Source: Glomus cerebriforme
Lineage: Eukaryota > Glomeromycota > Glomeromycetes > Glomerales > Glomeraceae
DNA length: 41,809 bases
Direction of reading: 5' to 3'
Assembly: GCA_003550305.1 (NCBI GenBank)
Contig: QKYT01000597.1
Span: forward strand, 3,775 to 45,583
This document shows, piece after piece, positions 31,446-41,809 of this stretch. Below the pieces are notes generated by a model that saw nothing but the letters and a program-made list of their open reading frames with translations, did not search any database and was not told where the DNA came from. Within the stretch, counting starts at the first letter, position 1, and each line of letters begins with the position of its first letter. The position numbers and the translations under genes are program-made.

Positions 31446-34400
31446 TATTATAAACTTTAAAAAAAGTAAAGTTATATATATCTTTATTAATAATTATGAG
31501 TAAAGATTGGTAAAAAAAAAATAAAGTTATAAATAATAATCATACTATTTGATGATGATCCTATTATTACAGTTGTACTTTAAAGCAATATATTTAGTTA
31601 GTTTTTTTATAATATATAAAATCATATTTTATTTATCATATAATTTAATACTGAAATCAATATTTATATTAAATTAAATTAAATCAATGTAATATTTAAA
31701 TATATTAAAAAATTATTATAATAACAAGATTATAAATTTATTAATCTTTTATATAATAAAATAAATATAGAATTTCAAATATTATTTTAATAATAAAGAA
31801 AATCTTAATACTAGATATTTTATTATTAGAATATAATATATTTTATATTTTTATACAATCTTATAAAATGTATAACTAAAATTCAAAAGTTATATAATGA
31901 TATAATTTTTTAATTTCAGTTTACTCATTTATATAAAGTAAAATATAGTAATTTATTTTGAAATATATATTTTTAATTTTTAGTTAATGATAATTTAACA
32001 CGTCTTTTTTAATATTCTAAAAGTATTCTAAACCTAAATTTATGCAATAACTTTAGATTATTAAAAAAAATTTATTAAAACAGAAGTTGTAAATTATTGA
32101 AACTAAAAGTCAGTTATTAAAAATATTGGATTATATAATTATTTTTACTAAATTAATAGTAAGTTAGATTTAAAGCTAAAAAAAGAAACTACAACTGAAG
32201 TTCATGTAATTTATTTTAATTAATGAAAAAAGTAATTTATTACTATAGTAATACATCATTATCTTGTTATGTGACCTATTTTATCATGTGACTTATACTA
32301 TATAACAATTTGTCACCCTTACGTCATATCTTAATTTTTTATTTTACTATTTATTCTAGAGACTTAAAATTTTTTTAGTGTAATTTGTCATATATTATAC
32401 ATTATATATTTAATTTTGCCTAAATTTTATAATGTTGACCAAAATATCTTTATTTGGATCTTAGGTAATATTATACAATCCAAAAAAAAAGTAATTTTAT
32501 TTTTCTTCAAAATTAAAATTTTGGGTTATATAAGATTTTTAAAAAGACAACTTAATTGTAAATTATTTAATTCTGATCAAAATTATAAAATCATGTGATA
32601 CTGGTGATGTATCACCATAGTGATAAATTATAAAATCCTTAATTAATAATTATATTTCAAGTTTTTTTCAGAAGTAATTAATTAATTAATAGTTATGAAA
32701 CAAAATTCAGATTAAATACTGAAATTTTATACTATATATATAAATATAATATTAAAATAAATTAATATTACAAATTAAGTATTTTTTTAATTTTTTTAAA
32801 ATAACAGAATTTTGGAAAAATAAGAAAAAATAGGGAATTATTATTTAATTTAAAGCTGAATTTTTATTTTATTATAATAATATATAAAAGAAAATTGTTT
32901 TATGGTATTTTTATAATTACAATTATGTAAAATTATTAATAAAATATTTTAAATTAAGATATATAAATATATATAGTTAAATAAATTATATATTAAATTT
33001 AGTAATTTACTTAAATTAAAAAATATAAATTATAAAAAAAAATATTTAAATAATTAAAATAATTTATTATTTTAAAATTACTAAAATTATAATTTAATTA
33101 ATTTATTTTATTAATAAAATTTGCTATTTATTAGTAATAAATATTATTATATATTACAAATTATAGTTAGAAATAAAGAAATTTTGCAAATAAATAGTTT
33201 GAATTTAATTTAGAACTGAAAATTGGTTTAGTTCTTTAGAATTAAATTGTTTGACTTTAGTAATTCAGTTCAGTTTAATTCATTAATAAATTTAAATTTA
33301 TTAATAAAATTAGCAATATAAAGTGGTAATTATTAAATTAATACTAATTGTAAATGATTAGTAAATAATTTTCTATTTTAATAGTATTTATTATAACTTA
33401 TTTGTAATCTTAAACTAATTAAAACTATTTCATAAATATTCTTCTTAATTTCTAAAATTATTTAATAAATATGAATATAAAAAATTTTTGCTTCTAGAAT
33501 CTTAGTTATTTTAAGTAGTAGGTGCTAGAGTTGCCTAAAAAAATATAAACTGATAGTTTTTATTTGAGTTATTAACTTAGAATTAGTTATTTTATAATAT
33601 ATATCTTATTATAGTTAAAGTATTTAATAAAGATATTTCTTATATTTTGCCTAGGTATTCTATAGAATCAAATTGCTTAGAATTAGTTTTTTAGAATAAT
33701 TTTACTCAAAACTAATTTTACTATTTTGCAAAACTGAAACTGAACTGATGGAACTATTCCTATTACTAGTAATAGTATTCTAGATATTTTGCAAATTTTA
33801 AAAGATTGATTTTATATTACCAAATAATCTATAACTCAAATTTTATTATAAATAGTGTGTGTTTAAAAACTTGTATTATAATTAGAAAAATATTTATATG
33901 TAATTTCTAAGTAAAATTAGATTCTTAAAATAATAATATTAATAGAAAATTGATCTTTTTTTTTTATACAAAAAAGAGAAGGTATTGTGCATAAAGGGTA
34001 CTATAATCCATAATATATGATACTAATATAATATAATTATTCTTTTAAAATTAATTTTTATAATAATAAAATTTTTTTTCAATTAAATTAACATACTGTA
34101 TATATTATATAATAATTTACTAACTAATATATTAAAAATTGAAATTATCCATTAGTCAAAAAAGTTGTAGTTTTAAGATAAATGCATTTTGAAAAATTTT
34201 ACCATTAAATTTGATTATAATTACTATATATTAAACCTAATATATATTTAGAATTTGTTATAAGAAAAATCTTTTATTATTTTTATTATTTGCAATTTTT
34301 AAATTTAAATATAGAATTTTGAATTTATCATTACATTTATTTCTAGATTTCTTTGCTTTTCTACCTTTACCTTTAGTATTTTTTTTCAATTTTTTCAATA

Positions 34401-34769
34401 TTATCATTACTATCTATATTATCATCAGTATTATCTGGTAATATAATATTCTGTAATAATTCTGTAATATATTACATTTATATTCTTATAAAGTTTCCAT
34501 AATAAAGAATATATAATTTAATAAAAAAAAATTTAAATTCAATATTCTGGAATTCTGAAATGCCTTAGGATTAGAATTAGGATGTAAGAGATTAGGATTA
34601 AGGTTAAATTAAGGAATTTCTAACATGTGGCTGCAAAGTATTAGTCATGTATTACAGTAATCACTTTGGACTCAAAAATGGTTCCTGAAATCATTTCCTA
34701 CCTAGTATTATTCATTTTCAAGTGGTAAATTATTCTAATAATATCAAAAATTAGTTTCCATTTTAAACA
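31446..34769. other. Very AT-rich gene desert
   Basis: No supported gene. Apart from the MITE-like element at 32232-32628, it contains diverged GTTCAGTTT-like repeats (33190-33300, 33720-33760). A Lys- and Asp/Asn-rich minus-strand stretch at about 34330-34435 could be the degraded end of a transposase-like gene, but is too decayed to name. A TTAGGATTAG-like patch lies at 34565-34605. Confidence 0.5.
32232..32628. mobile_element. MITE-like element with imperfect inverted ends
   Basis: The left end reads TAATTTATTACTATAGTAAT followed by ACATCA. The reverse complement of the right end reads TAATTTATCACTATGGTGAT followed by ACATCA. The differing positions are T for C and A for G, all on the left arm, as expected from C-to-T decay. 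The inside (about 345 bp) is A/T-rich; a 60-codon frame at 32416-32598 has no family features. TA-flanked Tc1/mariner-type ends are suggested but the target duplication is not certain. Confidence 0.55.
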
Positions 34770-35160
34770 TTAATTGAGATCTCATTTAAAAATTTCAATG
34801 ATAAGAATCATTTAAAGATTTTAAAATGAATTATTATTAGTATTATGATTCTAATTTAACATTCCAATCTGCTTTATATATAGTTCCATTTGCAATATTT
34901 TCAAAATTATAATACTCAATCCATTCTAATTTTTGCATTTCATTTTTTGCATTAAGCTTAATTCACACTCGTCTAATTATCAAAATTTTGCTGAAAATAT
35001 TTAACATTAATCGACTGACACTAGTTGTTTCCAATCAATGCTCCTCCTCCAGAATTAGGTCTTTACATAAACCATATTTTTTTATAATGTCTTTTAATTT
35101 TTCATTTAGTTTATCAACTACAAATTTTACTCTTTAGGTAAATAAATATAGTTAGTTCAT
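34770..35160 (-). pseudogene. Decayed Rhizophagus-type protein kinase gene, N-terminal part
   Basis: On the minus strand, in pieces and with frame shifts, one reads KLNEKLKDIIKKYGLCKD, then CQS(INV)KYFQQNFDN, LEWIEYYNFENIANGTIYKADW-like sequence (34863-34935) and LKSLNDS, LKFLNEIS (34780-34825). This is the order in the tyrosine-kinase-like proteins abundant in Rhizophagus: Cys-rich segment, FQQNF-x2-W-TSGN, EWIPY, glycine loop, VALKSLNDS. Two TAG codons (34973-34975, 35021-35023) lie where Trp is expected. The glycine-rich loop has lost residues (NIANGTIY instead of a GGFGTIY form). The upstream end abuts a Tc1-like remnant at 35167. Certainly not functional; parent gene not identified. Confidence 0.7.
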
Positions 35161-35166
35161 ACTATA

Positions 35167-35692
35167 CAGAGGGCGATCAATGTTATATGGACATTTAAAG
35201 ATATTTCAGTATCTATTGATTAAAATTTCATAATTTTATATTCATTAGATTTGTCTTATTAAGAGGATTCGATTAATAATAAAATCATCTTTATATGATC
35301 AATATCCAATATACAATTACGCTTTAAAAATTTAGATATTTTCTACAATATTTTTGGATTTGATGGTTGGTCTTTCATGATATTTAGCTCATTGTATTCA
35401 TCTCATTGAGACGATTCAAATGATGGTAAATACATATTGATTGGATTAATAATGACTGAACTATGACATTTTTTTTAAATTTTTAACTATTTATTATACT
35501 AGTTGTACAAATCAGAATTTTTGCAGTGAGCATTCTCATACTTGCAAAAAATTCTGAAAAATATAAAGTATAGGAGTTTATTTATTATGACTGTAAGTAC
35601 AGAATAATATGTTAATTTATATTACATTAATATATAATGATCAGCATAATTTGGGTAGAATAAAGTGTCCGTATAATATTGATCGCCCTCTG
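35167..35692 (-). mobile_element. Tc1/mariner-like remnant (526 bp) with ~28-bp inverted ends and TA target
   Basis: The left end CAGAGGGCGATCAATGTTAT pairs with the right end, whose reverse complement reads CAGAGGGCGATCAATATTAT, then A(C/T)GGACA. Each end is directly flanked by TA (35165-35166 and 35693-35694), as in Tc1/mariner insertions. Inside, the minus strand carries a decayed fragment resembling the C-terminal part of a Tc1-type transposase (DEYNELNIMKDQPSNPKIL and KISKFLKRNC) with TGA and TAG at two expected Trp positions. The N-terminal catalytic part is deleted, so it is non-autonomous. Confidence 0.7.
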
Positions 35693-35694
35693 TA

Positions 35695-38600
35695 TATGTT
35701 GTTACCCTAAGTTATTTTTTGCGCCGTAATGCTATAAAGTTAGTAGAGAGTATTTAAAGGGGGAATTCGATAATATGATGATTTTTAATGATATAAAATA
35801 AGGTAAAAAAAATAAGGCGAAAATGTAAAGAAACAACTTTCCAGCATTCAGTGTAATTTCATATGTACAATATGTAATACATTCATTTTTTAAAAGTTTT
35901 TAAAGTCTAAAATTTTCGATGATCTAAATAAATCGTATGAATAGAAATTGCTATAAATAATATAAATAAATAAATTATTTCATTGTCCCACAAATGTTAC
36001 GAACCTATTTTTCAAAATCTGAAATGGGTTCGCCTATGTTTCGCACAGTATAAGCCGAACCCTCAAAATCCCTAACTTAGAGATGCATTTGTAATCATTT
36101 TAGGAGAAAAGTCTGAAATGTTTCAAGCCAAAAACCTCAGAAATCCTAATTTAGATATGATTGTGATCATTTTAGATGAAACTAATTTTGCCCAAAACAC
36201 CATGACACGAAATCAATATTAGTATTAAAATTTTTTTTCTTCTCGAAGAAAAATCTTTTTTTTTTTATCATTCGTTAAATCATAAGATTAAAATAACGTT
36301 AACATTAGACCTAAAAATATTATGACGAAAGAGATAATGTTACACCTAGTGATATCACATAATGACAACCAGTTTAAAAAATTTTATAAGCTATTATTTA
36401 TTGAAAAATACAAATGTTTAAAATATATCGAATTTTATTATGAATTGAAGAAATAAAAGGTAGAAAATGCTTCTTTTTCATATATAAAATGCCTTAAAGT
36501 AAATGGTTAAAATTATGTAAACCATTTCATTATTAATTCTAAGTTAATAAAAACGCTCTTAATTCTTTCATCACTGATAATAAACAAATTGCCTCCAAAT
36601 GCTTTTCTCGCTATAATCTGAGAATTTCGTAATAAGAATCTTAAATTATCTCGTGTTTGGAATTACTGAATATTTTTGGAGTAAAGAACCAAAACATGTA
36701 AAAATCTGATGTCACCCATCATAAATGATTATAAATCGTTGTACACCTAAGATACAAAGTATCAAATCAGATTCATATTAGTTACTCCACTCACGATTCC
36801 AAAGAACATACTTATGGAATGTGTAAAATACAGTATAAACTATGACTCAAACTGATACTTGTGTGGATTTATGAGTTTGTAAAAATTAATAAAAGACTTA
36901 AATGACATGTTTAAATAATCATGTATAATCATTGTTCAAATTTATTTATGAGTCATTAACTAGAATAAAATATTTAAATATAGCCTTTTTCTTTACAATG
37001 GCAAAGTGTCAATAATAATAATTAATTATGCAAGAATGATTTTGTTAAAAATATTTTTCTTGATGTCCAAGTTCAAATAAGATCTATCCTTTTTTTTTTT
37101 TTATTTGAATTTAGTTGTGATTATGTTAAAGGAATCGCCTCAGAATCATGTAAGAATGATCGGGTTCTTCATCTTCCTTTGACAGCTCAATGATGGATAT
37201 TATTATAAGCTAATTAATTTATTAATTACGAGTATTATCAGTCCATATTAGCATATCGATATAATTAGTAAAGCTATTACGAGCTATTCCGTGACAAATG
37301 AGGGACTGCTTCTAACCCAATGCGAGTAAACCTTGTGACTTTCTTCTTAAGGACTTTTTAGTCTCTTTCTATAGGTCATCGTACGATATAAAGGTGACTA
37401 TTTATATTAAAACCTTTTATACTCATATTCTATTCTTTAATTTAGATGTATCCACGATAATCGGTATATTTCATAAAATTCTATGCCGAAAGTAATCAGT
37501 AATTTAAAGCAATAACATGTAGTTTTTTTTATTTATTTTAACGCTTGTAAATATTTATTTATTTATTTTAATAAAATGTTGAACGAATATATTAGAAATT
37601 TAGTACTCGAATTTTGATTTATCAAATAGGTTTTCATTAAAAAATTAAAAAGTATAACAGAAATACAAAATCTGGGTTAATCCAGGTTAAAACAAAGCCC
37701 AACCTGATTTGAAATTTGAGTCTGATCAAATAATCTGGGTCGACCTGACCGTCTCTCTCAGAGCACTATATAAAACTTACAAAGCTTTTAAAAATGAATT
37801 GAGGTCCATATTTGAGTTTTGGATCAGTAAAGCATGTATTATTCAAGTTAAATTATGATCGAGTAGAGTAGTTATGATTTTACATACGAGTCCTTCAGCA
37901 TTATAAGAGTGTTTAATTATTATTTATAATATATTTTTAACATTACTCAAATAAGCGTGTTTTTCTTGTACAGAAGGATTAGAAATTTTTATAATATAAT
38001 ATTTGTCCTTATCGAATCACAAATGGATGCACGAAAAAAATTACACTTTTGATAACACATTTCCTATCCATTAACCTAAAGATACTGATAATACGCCAGA
38101 TTTCCGGAAATTTATTTTTTTTTCTAAGTATACAAACTAACTACTTATTATATATTACTCAATCTCAACGATACCATATTCTACATATTGTTCATATTGT
38201 TCAGACTAATTAATTAATTTGTAAATTGCTGATTTAAATTTTTTTGTCTTGCATTTTTAGCTCGTATTCTGTGAAATAATAAATTCTTATTTGCTTTGTT
38301 TAAAAATTCGATCATTCCTTTCGATTTATTATATTTTTATATACAAATAATTTCCAGAATTGATAATAGGCTGTAATAAATAAATTAAATTAATTGATTG
38401 CATACTGTAAAATAATAAAATTTATATGCAATATGCAATACCTTATCAATATCAATGTTAGATATAAAATAATCAGGACGAACATAATCTCTGGCCAAAC
38501 TGATCTATTAATAGATTTAACCTGCACACCGTTCTATAGTTTCCAATTTGATAACGCTGGTCAGATTCTGCTGAAACAAAAATAATTCAATACTGGTTCA

Positions 38601-39438
38601 TTTTCACTATTATAATTTGTTAAAAATAAACTACTACAACTAAAAAACTTTACCATCGGGCTACATTTACATATTGGGTACAAATACTATTCAGGAATGA
38701 AAAGAGTCAGATATGCAGATGTTTCGATTTGGATTGTTGGATCAAGGCAGATATGCCGATCAAGTTAATAAAATACAGTAAATTAGCGAACTTCCCGGAT
38801 GAGTATACTAAATGTTTCAAATGAAAAGAACGCAGATTTACAATAAGATGGAACCATATTTGAGCATGCTGACTCAAAAGATTAAAAATATTTATTAGAT
38901 AATATGTTTTTGGTTAAAGATTTAAAAGTCCTTTTTTTCTATTTATTAAAAGTGATGTTGAAAGTTATGGAGATAAAAACCGAGCAAGTTACGTATAGTA
39001 CTAATACTACTTCTAAATCGTTAGAGTGTATAAATACGAAATATGATAATTGCCGATTTGGTATAAAACTTTACAATAAAGCTGACCTGAAGGTTAATTC
39101 GCATACATATACATGTTTATTTTTTTGTATAATTATGTTATCCCGAGATTTTTATTACAATATACGAACGTCAATATCCACACTTATGAATTATGATATT
39201 CTTGATCAAGGCTGTAAGGACTTTCATAAAAATGATTATATAAAATAAATTGGCAACCGCAACTTTAATTGTTAGTATATTTCTGATTCCACACTTCTAA
39301 CAATAATTTTAGCAATTTTAAAAATTTATAGTACTTTAAATATCTTTATTATAAAAAACACGCAATATCGTATGATCTTTATCGTAATAACTATGGACCA
39401 ATAAGTGATATAATAGCATTGTTCATATTATTTAATCA
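35695..39438. other. Gene-poor region with small repeats
   Basis: No gene can be supported. At about 36060-36205 a ~73-bp unit occurs twice in tandem (CCTAACTTAGAGATGCATTT and ATCCTAATTTAGATATGATT, each followed by ATCATTTTAG). A minus-strand frame of about 45 codons near 36535-36650 has normal-looking composition but no recognised family. At 37670-37760 an AATCTGGGTTAATCCAGGTT / ATCTGGGTCGACCTGACC patch looks like part of a dispersed repeat. Between 38640 and 39248 the sequence is less AT-rich, with a 114-codon plus-strand frame (38904-39248), which may be a degraded or unrecognised gene. Confidence 0.45.
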
Positions 39439-40443
39439 TCATCCGTGAGAAGTAAACAGCTGGATAAGCCATTTTGCAATACCATTTCGATGCCACCATA
39501 AGTAAATCAAACTTTGGTGACTAATGATTTGATCATATGAAACAATTTCAAAAAAAAGCTCTTGAACAAACAAAACACTCCTCCTATCTGTTGAGTACCC
39601 AGCTTGGAGTCCAGCAAAAACTATCATGATCGCGGATCCGGCAAATCCTAATCCCCAGATAAAATATCCACGCATTACAACTACTCCGAGGAGCACACCT
39701 GCGTAAATACATGTATACAAGATTATGAGAACAGAAGTAACTGAGGGTTCGAATGCTTTGCAATTATCACCTTCAGGAATATCACTCCAGTCACTGATAG
39801 TAAATGCGCATATACTTTCATAGGAAATAGGAACATGTTTCGGAACTTCGACCCTACATATAGTATCAAGTGTAGAATCATATGGTGCATCCGGCAAATC
39901 AAACAAATTCCACCATTCCCATACACGAGCGACACCCACAGTCATTGCTATGAGATCAATGATTAATGATATCAATCTCAAATTTTCTTCGATTCGGTAA
40001 TAAGTTTTAGATCCTCCTGTTAATTCTTCAACATAATCTGATCTCGTCAGTGTACGCTGAGTATTCAATGGTATATAATTAGGATTCAACACAGAAAATA
40101 ATTCTTGCCATCTCCTTTTAAAATTCTTACCACCATCTTCAAGTGTTAGTCTGATAATACTACCTCCAATTGACAAAGGTAAGCTGAAAGGCATGCTATG
40201 TGCTATAACCATTTGATTTTTCTTTGCAGAAAATATACGTATTGAAGATATTACAGCACTGATAAGAGACCATAACCCTGAAATAATACTGAACCTGTTC
40301 CATTTATACGTTGGATACAATATTAATGTATTGAGTATTAGGACTGGGATGCCTATCGGCCACGGAGTAAGTTGGCTTTCTCGCGAAGGTACAAACACGG
40401 TATATTGAAATGGTCTTTCATTACAATGTTCTGGAATATCCAT
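39439..40443 (-). CDS. Uncharacterised multi-span membrane protein
   Basis: A 334-codon uninterrupted frame from ATG to stop, long for such AT-rich DNA and less AT-rich than its flanks, so very probably a real gene. I do not recognise the family. Hydrophobic segments lie at about residues 28-46, 52-72, 155-177, 235-256 and 258-282, which suggests about five membrane spans. A basic, charged stretch at 101-153 separates spans 2 and 3, and a loop at 180-233 has three Cys (196, 212, 228) plus many acidic residues, possibly on the outside or lumenal face. There is no clear cleavable signal peptide. It has no close gene neighbours (nearest supported genes are over 10 kb away). Introns cannot be excluded upstream, but the start at MDIPEHCNERPFQ is a plausible N-terminus. 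Confidence 0.7.
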   Translation of the reverse strand: MDIPEHCNERPFQYTVFVPSRESQLTPWPIGIPVLILNTLILYPTYKWNRFSIISGLWSLISAVISSIRIFSAKKNQMVIAHSMPFSLPLSIGGSIIRLTLEDGGKNFKRRWQELFSVLNPNYIPLNTQRTLTRSDYVEELTGGSKTYYRIEENLRLISLIIDLIAMTVGVARVWEWWNLFDLPDAPYDSTLDTICRVEVPKHVPISYESICAFTISDWSDIPEGDNCKAFEPSVTSVLIILYTCIYAGVLLGVVVMRGYFIWGLGFAGSAIMIVFAGLQAGYSTDRRSVLFVQELFFEIVSYDQIISHQSLIYLWWHRNGIAKWLIQLFTSHG

Positions 40444-41547
40444 GAGATTATGAGAAACAGATAGTGAACAGCTAATGTTTCAAAGGTTGGCAAAATATAT
40501 TTTTTTTTCTAAATGAAACCGTTAATTCCAAGTCATTTGGCGTTAATTACCCAAAACAAACTCTCATTTGCGATTATTGTACAATGAAATATCTATCATA
40601 ATAATCCGATTAATTCCTTCAGATCATAATTTCAGTTTTTTGGGGGAATCTGTCGCAATTTATTTCTAATTTTGATGTGTAAGAAAAAAAAATGATAATC
40701 TGTCAACCATATCAATTTTACCGAAGCTTCCCTGGAACTTATAATTTTTTTCAGGCACTTGTTATGATGAGTATTCCCATAGTATATTGTAATAATTAAC
40801 ATTGTTTTAAAGATTTCAATAAAGATTATTACATTGCAATATTGAAATCTAGTATATCAAATTGCTTCTTCTTAATTAAATGAATAAAATGCATAATTTC
40901 AGTACAAACATAAAAAACAAAAGAATCGATTACAAAGATACAAAGAGGCGAAGTAGATTTCATTATCCCACTCATATTCTGTTGCAAATAAATCCCGATA
41001 TGGATTTTCAATGATTATCTCAAATCCAAGGAGTGACTATACTTATTACCTAATTTGTAATAATAATGGAGCAGTATTTTAATTTAACGATGGACGATCC
41101 ATAATCCTGATACCCTTATCCCCGATGATCAATAATTTTGACAGTCCAAATCAGGCGCTTATACGATCATAAAAAGAATAGCAACAAGTTGATGTTCAAA
41201 TTGAATGTACTCCTCATAATAAGATCTCAATATTAGTTTGCTAACTCACATTGCAAAGTTCTCTCCAAATTTCACCAACACTCCTTCAGCGTTTCTGATG
41301 TTATGATGCTATATCATGAAAAATCCATTTATGAATTCACCCGATATCATAGTTCCCTTTATCAATCAAATTCCTTTTTTGTAGCATCACGGAAAACAAA
41401 CAACATAAGCCTCATGACATTCTGCAAGTTGAGTAAAAGATACTTCTAGGTATAGATTGGTCGAATTTTACTGATTATCTGCTATCTGCATTTTTACGTG
41501 ACATCATAGTTTTATTTTTCAAAGTGAGGATTATCTTACCTTTAGGC
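40444..41547. other. Upstream region of the membrane protein gene, no other gene
   Basis: About 1.1 kb with no supported coding sequence. A 60-codon minus-strand frame (40829-41011) is not convincing. The promoter of the membrane-protein gene should lie in its left part, but no motif stands out. Confidence 0.5.
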
Positions 41548-41809
41548 CAGTGTTGGGCAATTGGACAAATTGACGTTTTGGACATTTGTCCAAAACCCTG
41601 TCCAAAACCTGTCCAAAACCAAAACCTTTTTTCAATGGACAGGTTTTGGACAGATCACATGATTTAAAGTTAATTCTAGCCAGAATTATAACTAATTTTG
41701 GCTAATATTATAAATTAGTAAATCATTTAATAACGAAAAGATTTATTAGAGGATCTTGCATAATATAATTAAAATAAAAATTTAAAAAGATGGTAAAAAA
41801 AAAGACTAA
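41548..41809. mobile_element. Probable end of a hAT-like DNA transposon or MITE, runs off right edge
   Basis: The sequence opens with CAGTGTTGGGCAATTGGAC; CAGTG-type ends followed by TTGGGCAA are typical of hAT-like terminal inverted repeats. It continues with a cluster of TGTCCAAAACC repeats (direct, 41588-41622) and their inverse (GGACAGGTTTTGGACAG, 41637-41653), able to fold back. The other end and the target duplication lie outside the window, so class is tentative. Confidence 0.5.

Noticed and set aside
38904..39248. A 114-codon plus-strand gene
   Set aside because: Composition is only mildly gene-like, no domain or splice partner was found, so it is mentioned within the surrounding region and not called.

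Overview
The window looks like nuclear DNA of an arbuscular mycorrhizal fungus of the Rhizophagus/Glomeromycotina type. This is inferred from very high AT content, genes split by many short GT-AG introns, a BTB-BACK-TLDc protein of the kind hugely expanded in Rhizophagus, the remains of a Rhizophagus-style kinase gene, and copies of a LINE family with an RNase H region. No database search was possible, so the species call is an inference.

Layout. 1-9.98 kb is a transposon and repeat region. It holds a LINE copy running off the left edge, a small foldback element, a 1.64-kb poly(A)-tailed insertion with a 17-bp target duplication, a pair of overlapping inverted repeats, a ~2.3-kb minisatellite of about 20 diverged units, and a LINE 3' stub nested in an older repeat. 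9.98-25.5 kb is a gene island: a cystinosin-like lysosomal/vacuolar cystine transporter (-, 8 exons including one of 14 nt), an F-box protein with a four-cysteine motif (-), a WDR70-type WD40 protein (+, 18 exons), a large P4-ATPase phospholipid flippase (-), and a BTB-BACK-TLDc protein with an 11-unit decapeptide repeat (-). 25.5-39.4 kb is again repeat-rich and poor in genes: a LINE 3' fragment with a 74-nt A tail, low-complexity tandem repeats, a 2.5-kb LINE copy whose two ends and target duplication can be placed, a candidate MITE, a decayed kinase pseudogene whose conserved Trp codons read TAG, and a Tc1/mariner-like remnant beside it. 39.4-40.4 kb has one intronless multi-span membrane protein I do not recognise. 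The right edge holds the probable end of a hAT-like element.

The five island genes belong to different processes (cystine export from the vacuole, ubiquitin ligase adaptor, chromatin/DNA damage WD40, lipid asymmetry, BTB adaptor). I see no sign of a functional cluster. The clearest unexplained structures are the overlapping hairpins at 5.6-5.9 kb, the 6.2-8.5 kb minisatellite, the unidentified 1.64-kb retroposed sequence, and the in-frame 30-bp repeat expansion in the TLDc gene. I did not find a convincing new multi-gene system.
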